Under the pieces are notes generated by a model. That model ran no database searches. It worked only from the letters and a program-made list of their open reading frames with translations, and was not told where the DNA came from. Below are positions 10,059 through 18,520 of a DNA stretch of 64,000 bases, piece by piece (the stretch's first letter is position 1; each line of letters opens with the position of its first letter). The stretch spans positions 124,001-188,000 of the forward strand of contig JADLHJ010000027.1 in assembly GCA_020848835.1 (NCBI GenBank), given 5' to 3'. This DNA comes from Candidatus Hydrogenedentota bacterium. GTDB lineage: Bacteria; Hydrogenedentota; Hydrogenedentia; Hydrogenedentales; SLHB01. The translations under genes and the position numbers were made by a program.

Positions 10059-10415
10059 ATGGACACTGTTGAATCACCCCCGGCTTGGGTCACTGCGCTT
10101 GGCGATGACGAGCTCCTGTTCTTGAAGCGATTCCTTCTCGCATCCGGATCATTGAAAGAGCTCGCTGCAGTGTACGGTGTAACCTATCCGACTATTCGTA
10201 ACCGTCTGGATAGGCTCATTGATCGAGTAAACGCCGTTGAAGCTTCGGCTTCTGACGACGCTTTCGAGGCGTTAATCAACACGCTCGTCGAACAGGGAGT
10301 TATGGTCTCCGGTACGGGCCGCGCACTGCTGCAGACACACAAGCGGATTCTTCGCGAAACCGCAGAGCGCGCAGAGCGCAACACCGCGACTTCTGTGGAT
10401 GAATGGCAGGCCTGA
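10059..10415 (+). CDS. DUF2089-family putative DNA-binding protein
   Basis: 118 residues. The core FLKRFLLASGSLKELAAVYGVTYPTIRNRLDRLIDRV at about residues 22-58 is the DUF2089 signature and reads as a helix-turn-helix, with GSLKELAAVYGV as first helix and YPTIRNRLDRL as recognition helix. The C-terminal half is a Glu/Arg-rich helix ending TATSVDEWQA. I chose the ATG at 10059; an in-frame start at 10023 would add a Phe/Asn-rich stretch encoded by the AT-rich leader. No ribosome-binding site is visible. It probably binds DNA and may act on its own AT-rich upstream region; the regulon is unknown. Confidence 0.7.
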   Translation: MDTVESPPAWVTALGDDELLFLKRFLLASGSLKELAAVYGVTYPTIRNRLDRLIDRVNAVEASASDDAFEALINTLVEQGVMVSGTGRALLQTHKRILRETAERAERNTATSVDEWQA

Positions 10416-10424
10416 CCGCAGAAA

Positions 10425-11213
10425 CTAAATGCACCCCTCGTATTCGCGTCCGCGCACGAGTCTGAATTTTAATTGCGGCAACACCCCGCCATCGGTCTTG
10501 CATTTGGCGCTCGCGAAATGGACCGTCATAACACGCCGGTGCCTTGTGCTTGTGTTTGGTCCGGTCCGGTGAAGCAACCGCGAATGAAAAAACGCGCCAT
10601 CGCCCGGTTCGAGATTTAGCGCCACTTCGCCTTGCTGCGATCCCTCGTAGCCATGCGCGCCGAACACGCCGAAATTCACCATGTCGCCGCGCGGCGTGTC
10701 GTGATCGATCAGGTCGAGCCTGTGCGAACGCGGCAACACCACCAGCGTGCCGTTCTCGATGTCTGTCTTATCCAGCGCAATCCACGACCCCAGGATTAGA
10801 TCGTGTGGGCCAAATGCGAAATAAAATGAGTCCTGGTGAAAGGGATGGTCCGCATGGACGCCGGGCGGTTTGTAGATCATCATCGTTAGAAACGCTTTGA
10901 TATCCGGGCCAATGAGTCCTTCGACCACGTCGAGTATTGCCGGCGTCGCAGGGTACGGTTCAAAAGTTTTGTCGTACCAATCCGGCTGCATTAATTTCCA
11001 TATACCCTTCTCCGGATCGTCGACGTGCACTTCGCCTTTGACTACGCGCACATCGCGCACCAGCATCTTCTCCGCGCCGGGTGGTATCGCACCATTCGCG
11101 AGTTCTCGCGCACGCGTTTTGTAACGATCGATTTCGTCCCGTGAGAGTACGTTGTTGATGAGTACGTACCCTTCCTCTTCGTAGTGCTTGCGCTGTGCAT
11201 CTGTCAGCATCAT
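10425..11213 (-). CDS. Phytanoyl-CoA dioxygenase (PhyH) family protein
   Basis: 262 residues. Iron is expected to bind H126 and D128 (HPFHQDSF) and H215 (SRLLHRTGPN), with an Arg a few residues after for 2-oxoglutarate (TSTRHRR). This is the double-stranded beta-helix pattern of PhyH/EctD Fe(II)/2-oxoglutarate oxygenases. The substrate cannot be read from sequence; bacterial members hydroxylate lipids, ectoine or small secondary metabolites. I chose the ATG at 11213, which has GGAGG seven bases upstream. The gene stands alone between the DUF2089 gene (convergent, nine bases away) and threonine synthase (divergent). Confidence 0.85.
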   Translation of the reverse strand: MMLTDAQRKHYEEEGYVLINNVLSRDEIDRYKTRARELANGAIPPGAEKMLVRDVRVVKGEVHVDDPEKGIWKLMQPDWYDKTFEPYPATPAILDVVEGLIGPDIKAFLTMMIYKPPGVHADHPFHQDSFYFAFGPHDLILGSWIALDKTDIENGTLVVLPRSHRLDLIDHDTPRGDMVNFGVFGAHGYEGSQQGEVALNLEPGDGAFFHSRLLHRTGPNTSTRHRRVMTVHFASAKCKTDGGVLPQLKFRLVRGREYEGCI

Positions 11214-11387
11214 GGCAGGCCTCCACCAAGAAATTGGCCAGGCAGACCCCGGCCCTTGCGTCCCTGCAAAAACGCTAGCACAAGCAATCGATCTGCGCAA
11301 CCGCTGCGTAAGGTTTGGGAGTTCTGTCATCGCGTGGCCCTTATAACGATATGCTCCGCTTTCATCTAGGGAGCACCATTTGCCACA

Positions 11388-12644
11388 ATGGGCCGCATGG
11401 CGGTCGTCACTACATCCAAGTTCGGATACATTTGCTATGGCTGTGGAGCAACCACCGCTTCAGGCGCACACGCGGCCACCTGCGCTACGTGCAGCGAGCC
11501 GATGGCCATTGAATCCTATGCACGACCCGACCCCAGTGAATTACGCCGCGCACCTGCGTCAATGTGGTCCTATTTCGATTTTCTGCCGATAGACTCGCGC
11601 GGGGATGTTATTTCATTGAACGAAGGCGCGACCCCGTTACTCGATGCTCCGACACTCGCTGCTTCCCTTCGCGTCGCGCGCGTCCTGCTCAAAAACGAAA
11701 CTGGGAATCCAACCGGTTCCTTCAAGGATCGTCAAGTATCTGTAGGCATCAGTCACGCACGGGCGCGTGGGTTTAACACGGTTGCGGTTGTTTCGTCCGG
11801 CAATGTCGCCTGCGCAACGGCCGCCTATGCCGCGCGGGCAGGAATGAAAGCAGTCTTGTTCATGCACGGTATGGCCGCGCCCGGAAAGATTGCGCAGGCC
11901 GCGGCCTATGGCGCCACGGTAATTAAAGTGCAGTCGCCGTCGGCAAGTGCGGTTTTTGATCTGTGCATCGCAGCCTGCCGCGAGTTTGGCTGGTATCACT
12001 TGTCCACGTCCGGCATGCACGAGCCGTTTAATGTAGAAGGCGCAAAAACGATCGCCTACGAATTGTTCCAACAGACAGACGGCGCATTACCGGACTGGAT
12101 CGTAGCGCCGGTCGGTGGCGGCGGATTGCTCGGCGGCATCTGGCGCGGACTCCTGGACCTGAAGCGTCTCGGCTTCGTCGAGACATTGCCGCGCCTAGCG
12201 GGCGTGCAGGCATCGGGTTGCGCGCCGCTTAAGAAAGCGATCGACCACAATACACCGTTTCTTGCCACATTAAAGGACCCGTGGCCAAATCCAAAAACTA
12301 TCGCTGGAGGCATCGCGGACGATATCCTCTTCGACGGTCACACGGTGTTACCGGCAATTCGCACAACAAACGGCGCTGCTATCGCAGTGAGCGACGTTGA
12401 AATAATCCGCGCGGAAATTGCGTTGGCGCAATCCGAGGGGATTCTCTGCGATCCGTGCAGCGCGTGTTCCATCGCCGCACTGCAACACATTCCGGAATCG
12501 AATGAACAAACAAGTATTTGCTGCATCATCACGGGCACTGGAATAAAAGACCTCACCGCAATTTCTGATCACGTGCCTTCTGCATACACCATTGACGCAT
12601 CCCTCGACGCAGTTCGCAACATAATCGATGGGAAACCCCGATGA
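11388..12644 (+). CDS. thrC: Threonine synthase
   Basis: 418 residues, PLP enzyme of fold type II. An N-terminal zinc-ribbon-like knuckle carries Cys16, Cys19, Cys32 and Cys35. The PLP lysine is K113 in NPTGSFKDR, and SSGNVACATAAYAARAG and APVGGGGLLGG bind cofactor phosphate and substrate. This layout fits threonine synthase converting O-phosphohomoserine to threonine; related PLP lyases such as diaminopropionate ammonia-lyase are less likely. The ATG at 11388 has no clear ribosome-binding site, and an ATG at 11397 is equally possible. The stop overlaps the start of the binding-protein gene (ATGA at 12641-12644), so translation is coupled to an ABC transport gene pair. Confidence 0.85.
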   Translation: MGRMAVVTTSKFGYICYGCGATTASGAHAATCATCSEPMAIESYARPDPSELRRAPASMWSYFDFLPIDSRGDVISLNEGATPLLDAPTLAASLRVARVLLKNETGNPTGSFKDRQVSVGISHARARGFNTVAVVSSGNVACATAAYAARAGMKAVLFMHGMAAPGKIAQAAAYGATVIKVQSPSASAVFDLCIAACREFGWYHLSTSGMHEPFNVEGAKTIAYELFQQTDGALPDWIVAPVGGGGLLGGIWRGLLDLKRLGFVETLPRLAGVQASGCAPLKKAIDHNTPFLATLKDPWPNPKTIAGGIADDILFDGHTVLPAIRTTNGAAIAVSDVEIIRAEIALAQSEGILCDPCSACSIAALQHIPESNEQTSICCIITGTGIKDLTAISDHVPSAYTIDASLDAVRNIIDGKPR

Positions 12645-13714
12645 AACTCTGCGCTATCGCAACCCTTCAACAGAAAATCCGAACCGCGATTCAATCCAAG
12701 ATCCAGAACCGGAAATCGAAAACTCTCTGCGCTATTGCCGCGCTTCTACTTCTTCCTGCTTGTTCGTCTTCGCAAAAACAGACTCTCGTCGTCTACAGCC
12801 CGCACGGCCCGGACGTGTTAAAAGACTACGAGATTAGATTCGAATCTGCGCACCCCGATGTCGATGTGCAATGGATCGACGCTGGCTCGGACGAGGTATA
12901 CAACCGGATCAAGGCGGAAAAGAGCCGGCCGCAGTGCGACGTCTGGTGGGGCGCACCGTCCACGCACTTTATGCAGGCCGCAGACGAAGGACTGCTCGAG
13001 CCGTACCAGCCGACCTGGGCAAGCAACGTCGCTGACGCATACAAAGACTCGGAGCACCGCTGGTACGGTACCTATCGATCGCCGCTGGCAATCATGTTCA
13101 ATAACCGCAGGTACAAAAGGGATGAAGTGCCGCAGACATGGGACGATCTGCTCAAGCCCGAGTGGAAAGGCAAGATCACCTTTCGCAAACCGCTTCCCTC
13201 CGGCACCATGCGCACCTTCATTGGTGCCATGATCTTTCGCGCGCCATCTGAAGACGAAGGCGTCGCATGGTTGAAAAAGTTGCACGATCAGCGCGAAGCA
13301 TATATGGAAAACCCGCAACTACTCTATGATCACGTTAAGAAACAGGAAGATCTGATTAGTGTGTGGCTCATGCCGGATGTCGTGCTGCAACGCGAACGCA
13401 ACGGCTATCCCTTCGACTACGTGATTCCACCGCAGACGCCGGTATTGACCGAAGGTATCGCGATAGTGAAAGGCGCGCCGCATCCCGAATTCGCGAAGCA
13501 GTTCTATGAGTTCGTCACGACACCGGAATCGCTTGCGCATCAGGCGCAGGCCTACGCAAAAGTACCTGCGCGCACAGACCTGGATCCAAATTTGTTGCCG
13601 GATTGGATTGCGACACTCGTGATCGATCCCATGCCGATCGATTGGAAAACTTTTGCGGCTAAGATTGGAAATTGGTGCGATCGCTGGTCCAGCGAGGTCT
13701 ATAGCGTCAAATGA
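12641..13714 (+). CDS. ABC transporter substrate-binding lipoprotein
   Basis: 357 residues. The lipobox LLLLPACSSS puts the acylated cysteine near residue 41. The mature protein is a type 2 periplasmic binding protein: TLVVYSPHGPDVLKDYEIRFESAHPDVDVQW at the start, CDVWWGAPSTHF, and WDDLLKPEWKGKITF mid-protein. These features match the iron(III)/2-aminoethylphosphonate/spermidine-type binding proteins. The first 27 residues are odd: they contain a near copy of the following signal segment (KLCAIATL and TLCAIAAL) separated by a repeat-derived stretch (SKIQNRKSK). The functional signal peptide likely begins near residue 27. Overlaps thrC and the following ATPase by four bases each. No permease follows. 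Confidence 0.85.
   Translation: MKLCAIATLQQKIRTAIQSKIQNRKSKTLCAIAALLLLPACSSSQKQTLVVYSPHGPDVLKDYEIRFESAHPDVDVQWIDAGSDEVYNRIKAEKSRPQCDVWWGAPSTHFMQAADEGLLEPYQPTWASNVADAYKDSEHRWYGTYRSPLAIMFNNRRYKRDEVPQTWDDLLKPEWKGKITFRKPLPSGTMRTFIGAMIFRAPSEDEGVAWLKKLHDQREAYMENPQLLYDHVKKQEDLISVWLMPDVVLQRERNGYPFDYVIPPQTPVLTEGIAIVKGAPHPEFAKQFYEFVTTPESLAHQAQAYAKVPARTDLDPNLLPDWIATLVIDPMPIDWKTFAAKIGNWCDRWSSEVYSVK
12692..12722. repeat. Dispersed AATCCAAAATC-type repeat inside a gene
   Basis: An imperfect copy of the repeat seen at 44445-44476 (CAATCCAAgATCCAgAAccG then GAAATCGAAAA). It lies in frame in the binding-protein gene and encodes SKIQNRKSK. It is flanked by imperfect direct copies of CTCTGCGCTAT (near 12645 and 12725). 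Confidence 0.5.
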
Positions 13715-14442
13715 GCGCGGTGCGTTGTGACGCCATCACAAAGGTCTACACCGAAGGCGGCGGCGTGCGTGAATTCACCGTCGAAATCCAGCAAGGCGAA
13801 TTCTTTGCACTCCTTGGCCCGAGCGGTTGCGGCAAGACCACTACCCTGCGCGTCATCGCGGGGCTCGAAACACCGGACTCCGGAAAACTTTTTTTTGGTG
13901 ACCAAAATGTCACCGCGCTGCCGCCTGAAAAACGCAACGCCGCGATGGTGTTTCAAAGTTACGCCCTCTTCCCGCACATGACAGTTTTCGAAAACGTTGC
14001 GTTCGGACTGCGCGCGCGTAAATTGCCGAAACCAGAAATCGCGACCCGCGTCGCTGAATCGCTCGCTCTCGTACAACTTGAATCACTCGACAAACGCCCC
14101 GTTACCGATCTCAGCGGCGGCCAGCAACAACGCGTCGCGCTCGCGCGCGCCATCGCCGTGCGGCCCGACATCCTCTTGCTCGACGAACCGCTCAGCAACC
14201 TCGACGCGGAACTCCGCTACGCCACGCGGACCCAACTCTCCGAATTACAAAAGCGCCTTGGCATCACCGCGATTTACGTGACCCACGATCAAGAAGAAGC
14301 CGTTGAACTCGCCCACCGCATCGCGGTGCTAAAAGACGGTGCCTGCCATCAGATTGGTACACCGCACGAAATTCTGCACAACCCGGCCACGCCGTTTGTC
14401 TCCTCTTTTCTAGAGCGCCAGCGCGCGGCCATGAAGAAGTAA
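13711..14442 (+). CDS. ABC transporter ATP-binding protein
   Basis: 243 residues. Walker A is GPSGCGKTT near residue 40, the signature LSGGQQQRVALARA near residue 135, Walker B ILLLDEPLSNLD and the switch His in YVTHDQEEAVELAHR. This is the CUT1/Fe3+/polyamine import class (MalK, PotA, FbpC-like), but the chain stops right after the nucleotide-binding domain: the C-terminal TOBE/OB regulatory domain of about 100 residues is absent. It overlaps the binding-protein gene by ATGA. The cognate permease is not in this operon, so the transporter must use a permease encoded elsewhere or the pair is a remnant. Confidence 0.88.
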   Translation: MSAVRCDAITKVYTEGGGVREFTVEIQQGEFFALLGPSGCGKTTTLRVIAGLETPDSGKLFFGDQNVTALPPEKRNAAMVFQSYALFPHMTVFENVAFGLRARKLPKPEIATRVAESLALVQLESLDKRPVTDLSGGQQQRVALARAIAVRPDILLLDEPLSNLDAELRYATRTQLSELQKRLGITAIYVTHDQEEAVELAHRIAVLKDGACHQIGTPHEILHNPATPFVSSFLERQRAAMKK

Positions 14443-14446
14443 ACGT

Positions 14447-14455
14447 GCTATACTG
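14447..14455 (+). promoter_or_regulatory. Extended -10 promoter for the PilZ gene
   Basis: TGcTATACT, an extended -10 element, starts five bases after the ATPase stop codon. No -35 match is seen. Transcription would start near 14462, followed by GGAGG (14468-14472) nine bases before the ATG. Confidence 0.4.
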
Positions 14456-14481
14456 GAGGCCTTACTTGGAGGCTGCTGGTC

Positions 14482-14874
14482 ATGACATCCAATGTGAACA
14501 AGCGCGACTACACCCGTGTCACTACAAATATTGATGCGGAAGTCATTGTCGAAGGTGCGGAGCCCGTCGCGTGCCACGTGGATAATGTTAGTCTCAGCGG
14601 CGTAATGATCGCCGGCGGGCACGGCTTGCCGGAGGGCGTGACTTGCGTAGTAAGGTTGATTTTGCCAGGCGCTGAACCGCCGGTCGAGATTGCGACGAAA
14701 GGAATGATCCTGCGCGTGCGACCCGATCGTTGCGCAATTGAATTCCGCGAGATCGACGGTGACAGCTACGAACACCTTCGCAATTTAGTCCTGCTAAACG
14801 CAGACGACGCGGAACCCATCGAAGAAGAGTTCGATGAAAGCATCGGTATAAAGAAAAATCGCGACGATTTTTAG
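14482..14874 (+). CDS. PilZ-domain c-di-GMP-binding protein
   Basis: 130 residues forming one PilZ domain. The c-di-GMP-binding signature is present: an RxxxR motif (RDYTR, residues 8-12) and the NxSxxG motif (NVSLSG near residue 37) on the first strands of the barrel. The C-terminus is an acidic tail (DDAEPIEEEFDES). Single-domain PilZ proteins usually act as c-di-GMP-responsive adaptors. It has its own promoter and a good ribosome-binding site. This is one of three PilZ genes in the window (others at 53159 and 58597). Confidence 0.85.
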   Translation: MTSNVNKRDYTRVTTNIDAEVIVEGAEPVACHVDNVSLSGVMIAGGHGLPEGVTCVVRLILPGAEPPVEIATKGMILRVRPDRCAIEFREIDGDSYEHLRNLVLLNADDAEPIEEEFDESIGIKKNRDDF

Positions 14875-14886
14875 TCTCATGGCGTA

Positions 14887-15414
14887 ATGTGGACTGTAAA
14901 CCAAACCCGCATAGAAATCATTCAGGGCGACATTACCAAGGAACACGTTGACGCAATTGTCAATGCTGCGAACGCCCGTCTCGCGGGCGGCGGGGGAGTG
15001 GATGGCGCGATCCACCGTGCGGGGGGGCCCGCGATCATGGCTGAATGCCGAGCACTTGGCGGTTGTGATACGGGCGATGCGAAAATAACCACGGGCGGCA
15101 ACCTACCAGCCAAGCACGTCATACACGCAGTCGGTCCGGTGTATTACGGCGGCGCGCAAGGCGAAGCGAAACTTCTCGCAAGTTGCTACCGCCGCAGCCT
15201 TGAAGTAGCGGTTGAGAGCCGACTTAAATCCGTCGCCTTTGCCGCGATTAGCTGCGGCATCTATGGCTATCCGATTTCCGATGCCGCACGCATCGCGCTG
15301 TCCACGGTGAAAACTTTCGTCGAATCGCATCCGCAAATTGAACTCGTCCGCTTTGTGCTTTTCAGTGACGACGTACTCAAGGCGTTTAGTGCAGCTGCTG
15401 GGGATGTATTGTAG
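14887..15414 (+). CDS. Macrodomain protein, O-acetyl-ADP-ribose deacetylase type
   Basis: 175 residues, a stand-alone macrodomain of the MacroD/YmdB class. It has GDITKEHVDAIVNAANARLAGGGGVDGAIH, the ADP-ribose-binding loop with Asn and the catalytic Asp, then a second binding loop SCGIYGYP. The expected activity is hydrolysis of O-acetyl-ADP-ribose or removal of ADP-ribose from acidic residues; the protein is cytosolic. The start ATG lies 12 bases after the PilZ gene, so they are probably cotranscribed. No ADP-ribosyltransferase or sirtuin gene is seen nearby. Confidence 0.9.
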   Translation: MWTVNQTRIEIIQGDITKEHVDAIVNAANARLAGGGGVDGAIHRAGGPAIMAECRALGGCDTGDAKITTGGNLPAKHVIHAVGPVYYGGAQGEAKLLASCYRRSLEVAVESRLKSVAFAAISCGIYGYPISDAARIALSTVKTFVESHPQIELVRFVLFSDDVLKAFSAAAGDVL

Positions 15415-15519
15415 ATTCCATGGTGGGCGCGGGTTTTCCAACTGGGCCTATGTTTCGTTAAACTAGGGCCTTTGTGCGCCAATTTCCGCGCACCTTCACA
15501 CGATGGAGTCCTCACCGCG

Positions 15520-16890
15520 ATGAGTACGGACGAAAAGAAGAAACGCACCTGGCCGCGCCTGGTCCTGCGCTGGACAATCCAATTCGTGCTAGTCGTTGTC
15601 GTACTTGGCGCTATTGTGTTTGGCATAATGTTCCGCGGTGCGCTGTACAATCGTTTTTATCTCTTTCCCAAGCAGGCGGCGGCGTGGAAGCAAATTGCCG
15701 AGTCGCGGCAGGAAGTCACGCTCGACGATGGGTGGACCGAATACCGGGGTGTTTGCCACAGCCACTCCGAGTTGTCGCACGATTGCGAAGTGAAGCATCC
15801 CGATATTCTTCGCGCTGCAAGACTCGCTGACATTAATTTCATATGCATGACCGATCACGCCCGCGAGGGCAAGGCAGATTATTCGACAGGGTGGAAAGGC
15901 GACCACGAGGGGGTACTTTTCGTGCGCGGCTTCGAACTCGACCACGGCTTTATGCCCTGGGGCCTTCCAGACGATACCGTACTCACCAGCGACACCGAGT
16001 ATACGCAAATGGCCGAGCAAATTGCGTCGAAAGGCGGAGTGTTATTCTACGCGCATTCCGAAGAAGTGGACAGACGTGATTGGGAACTGCCGCAGCTCAA
16101 CGGCATGGAAATCTACAACATTCATACCGACGTCAAAGACGAAGGCGAGGTAGAAGAGTTCCTGAAGAATATCGCCGTGGATTTATTGCTCTCGCTAAAC
16201 AAGTATCCCGATCAGACTTTCCGGCTTCTATTCGATCGACAGACCGCAATCCTCGAACATTGGGACGAGCTCAACAAGACCCGCAGGATCGTCGGCATCG
16301 CTGCGAGTGATGCGCACCAGAACTCCGGATTTCGCGGTTTCTACACCGAAGACGGGAAGCTACTCGTGCGCGACACCGGTCCTGACAAGGGCCGCAACAA
16401 ACCCATGTCGCTCAATTTCTTCACGCGCGGCTTGCTTCGCATGTTCTGCGGCCCGCTCGAACCCGGCACGCAAATCTTTCGCATCGAAATGGACAAATAT
16501 GATCGCAGCCTGCGCTTCGTAAACACGCACATCCTCGCGCGCGGTCTCACCGAGCCGGACGTCATTGATGCGCTCCGCAATGGGCGCGCCTTTGTGGCGT
16601 TTGACATGCTCGCCGACGCGCGCGGATTCACGTATTTCGCCGAAGGCGGCGGCGCCAAGGCAGTCATGGGTGAAGAAGTCGCTGTTCAAAGCGGCCTCAC
16701 GCTCCGTGCTGCCTCGCCCGTACATTGTCGCTTCACGCTCAAGCGCGACGGCCAGCAACTCGATCAGCGGGAAGGGCGCACGTTCGAATTTGCCGTGAAC
16801 GAAGCCGGCAACTACCGCATCGAGGCCGAACTAAACATTCTTGACGAATGGACTCCCTGGGTCTACACAAACCCGATTCGTGTGAGGTAG
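15520..16890 (+). CDS. Membrane-anchored PHP-domain phosphoesterase
   Basis: 456 residues. One N-terminal membrane helix (about residues 15-38, LRWTIQFVLVVVVLGAIVFGIMF) is followed by a PHP-type metal site: HSHSELSHD, MTDHAREGKADY, AHSEEVDR and ASDAHQNSGF carry the expected His and Asp ligands. The last 100 residues form a beta domain (GEEVAVQSGLTLRAASPVHCRFTLKRDGQ), as in secreted PHP phosphoesterases. The catalytic part is likely periplasmic. The substrate is unknown. I chose the ATG at 15520; GGAG lies about 11 bases upstream. Neighbouring hydrolases suggest envelope polysaccharide or phosphate metabolism. Confidence 0.75.
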   Translation: MSTDEKKKRTWPRLVLRWTIQFVLVVVVLGAIVFGIMFRGALYNRFYLFPKQAAAWKQIAESRQEVTLDDGWTEYRGVCHSHSELSHDCEVKHPDILRAARLADINFICMTDHAREGKADYSTGWKGDHEGVLFVRGFELDHGFMPWGLPDDTVLTSDTEYTQMAEQIASKGGVLFYAHSEEVDRRDWELPQLNGMEIYNIHTDVKDEGEVEEFLKNIAVDLLLSLNKYPDQTFRLLFDRQTAILEHWDELNKTRRIVGIAASDAHQNSGFRGFYTEDGKLLVRDTGPDKGRNKPMSLNFFTRGLLRMFCGPLEPGTQIFRIEMDKYDRSLRFVNTHILARGLTEPDVIDALRNGRAFVAFDMLADARGFTYFAEGGGAKAVMGEEVAVQSGLTLRAASPVHCRFTLKRDGQQLDQREGRTFEFAVNEAGNYRIEAELNILDEWTPWVYTNPIRVR

Positions 16891-17028
16891 CGCGCCAGGT
16901 TCGCAGAACGCGGCGCGCGTGTCTATAAAATCGGTTTGTGTTTCTGATATATTGTTTCTGCTGGCGCACGTGCGGTGCGCCGTTCTTATGGGTGCGATTT
17001 CGCGGGGTGTTCGAAGGAGCGGTGCGTC

Positions 17029-17742
17029 ATGCCGTCAGCGACGCGATCGGTCGATCAATTCATGCGCTTCATGGTGCTGCGCTATCTTCCCGCATTTCTT
17101 GCGATTCTGGTCCTCATACTTTTCGGTGGCGCCGCAAACGTTCCCGCGTCCGATCGCTGGGAATCCGCAATTAAGAAGTTTGAAGAGCAAGACAAACAAC
17201 AAGCCCCGCCGCAAAACGCAACGTTGTTTGTCGGCAGCTCCAGCATCGTTTTTTGGGACCTGCAAAAGTCATTTCCCAATCTCACGTTGATTAAACGTGG
17301 TTTCGGCGGTTCGCTGTTCCGCGACGCAACGTACTACGCCGACCGCATTGTCATTCCCTACAAACCGAAGACCATCGTGATTTACGACGGCGACAACGAC
17401 TTAAAGAACGGCCTTACGGCCGAAGAAGTCTTCTCGGACTGCAAAGCATTTATCGAGAAAGTCCGCGCCGCGCTGCCAGACACAAAGATCATTGTGCTGT
17501 CCTGTAAACCCAGCATCGCGCGCTGGGAGTTGTACGGTGAGCAACAGAAATCGAACAAACTCATCGAAGACTACACTAAGGCCAACAAGAACCTGCTGTT
17601 TGTGGATGTCGGTACCGCGCTCCTCGGCGCAGACGGCAAGCCGCGCGCAGATTTGCTTAAAGAAGACGGCCTTCACCTGAACGATGCGGGCTACGAAATC
17701 TGGACGAGTATACTCACGCCGATCCTGATGGAATCGAAGTAG
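17029..17742 (+). CDS. SGNH/GDSL-type secreted hydrolase
   Basis: 237 residues with an N-terminal membrane or signal helix (YLPAFLAILVLILFGGAANVPAS cleaved after about residue 40). SGNH blocks are visible: block I FVGSSSIVFW (nucleophile Ser), block III YDGDNDL (Asn) and block V DGLHLNDAGY (catalytic Asp and His). Such enzymes are esterases, often removing acetyl groups from polysaccharides in the periplasm. I chose the ATG at 17029 because AAGGAG lies nine bases upstream; a longer in-frame start at 16975 lacks one. It is one base from the polysaccharide deacetylase that follows, so both may act on the same polymer. Confidence 0.85.
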   Translation: MPSATRSVDQFMRFMVLRYLPAFLAILVLILFGGAANVPASDRWESAIKKFEEQDKQQAPPQNATLFVGSSSIVFWDLQKSFPNLTLIKRGFGGSLFRDATYYADRIVIPYKPKTIVIYDGDNDLKNGLTAEEVFSDCKAFIEKVRAALPDTKIIVLSCKPSIARWELYGEQQKSNKLIEDYTKANKNLLFVDVGTALLGADGKPRADLLKEDGLHLNDAGYEIWTSILTPILMESK

Positions 17743-17743
17743 G

Positions 17744-18520
17744 GTGCCTACAGTTCCGCCGGCTTCAAGCTTCCACTGGCCGGAAGGTAAACATTGTGCT
17801 GTCAGCCTGAGCTTTGACGACGGCCGCGTTACCCAGGTCGATCATGGCCTTTCCATTCTTGATTCCAACTGCGTAAATGCCACGTTTTACCTTACACCGC
17901 CGCTGATGGAACAGCGCCTTGAGCAATGGCGCTTTGTTGCGCGCAGCGGCCACGAGATCGGCAACCACACCGTCACGCATCCCTGCACGGGCAATCTCGA
18001 ATTCACGCGCACAAACGCCATCGAAGACTACACACTCGAGCGCATGGACGCCGAACTTGCGCAGGCGAACGCGATTATTGAGGACAAACTCGGCGTCACG
18101 CCGCGCACCTTTGCTTATCCCTGCGGTGGCACTTTTCTGGGCCGCGGCGAGACAGCGGCGAGCTATATCCCGCTGGTCGCGAGGCGCTTTCTCGCCGGTC
18201 GCGGCTATTGGGAGCCGTATCCGAATTCGCCGGGTGTGTGCGACCTTGCGCACCTGCTTGGATGCAGTTTCGACGCTTTGCCTTTCAACCAAGTGAAAGC
18301 GCTCATCGATCGAACGATCGATGAGCGCGGTTGGCTGATCCTCGTGGGGCACGATATTCGTACCGGCGATTGGCAAGGCGTAGACCCGGCCGTGCTAACA
18401 GAAATCTGCCAATATCTTAACTGCAAAACCGATATTTGGGTGGACACGATAGCGTCCGTCGCGGAATATGTTCGTGGTGTTCGTTCGACATTGGGCCACG
18501 TCAGAAAGCAAGTGACATGA
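17744..18520 (+). CDS. Polysaccharide deacetylase (CE4 family)
   Basis: 258 residues, a NodB-type deacetylase. The metal-binding and catalytic motifs are SFDDG (D25 and D26) and HEIGNHTVTHP (H75 and H79), followed by AYPCGG and a C-terminal LVGHD. No signal peptide is seen, so it may be cytosolic or exported another way. The start is a GTG right after the hydrolase stop, without a clear ribosome-binding site, suggesting translational coupling. The 3' end overlaps the convergent porin gene by 20 bases. It likely removes N-acetyl groups from an oligo- or polysaccharide. Confidence 0.85.
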   Translation: MPTVPPASSFHWPEGKHCAVSLSFDDGRVTQVDHGLSILDSNCVNATFYLTPPLMEQRLEQWRFVARSGHEIGNHTVTHPCTGNLEFTRTNAIEDYTLERMDAELAQANAIIEDKLGVTPRTFAYPCGGTFLGRGETAASYIPLVARRFLAGRGYWEPYPNSPGVCDLAHLLGCSFDALPFNQVKALIDRTIDERGWLILVGHDIRTGDWQGVDPAVLTEICQYLNCKTDIWVDTIASVAEYVRGVRSTLGHVRKQVT

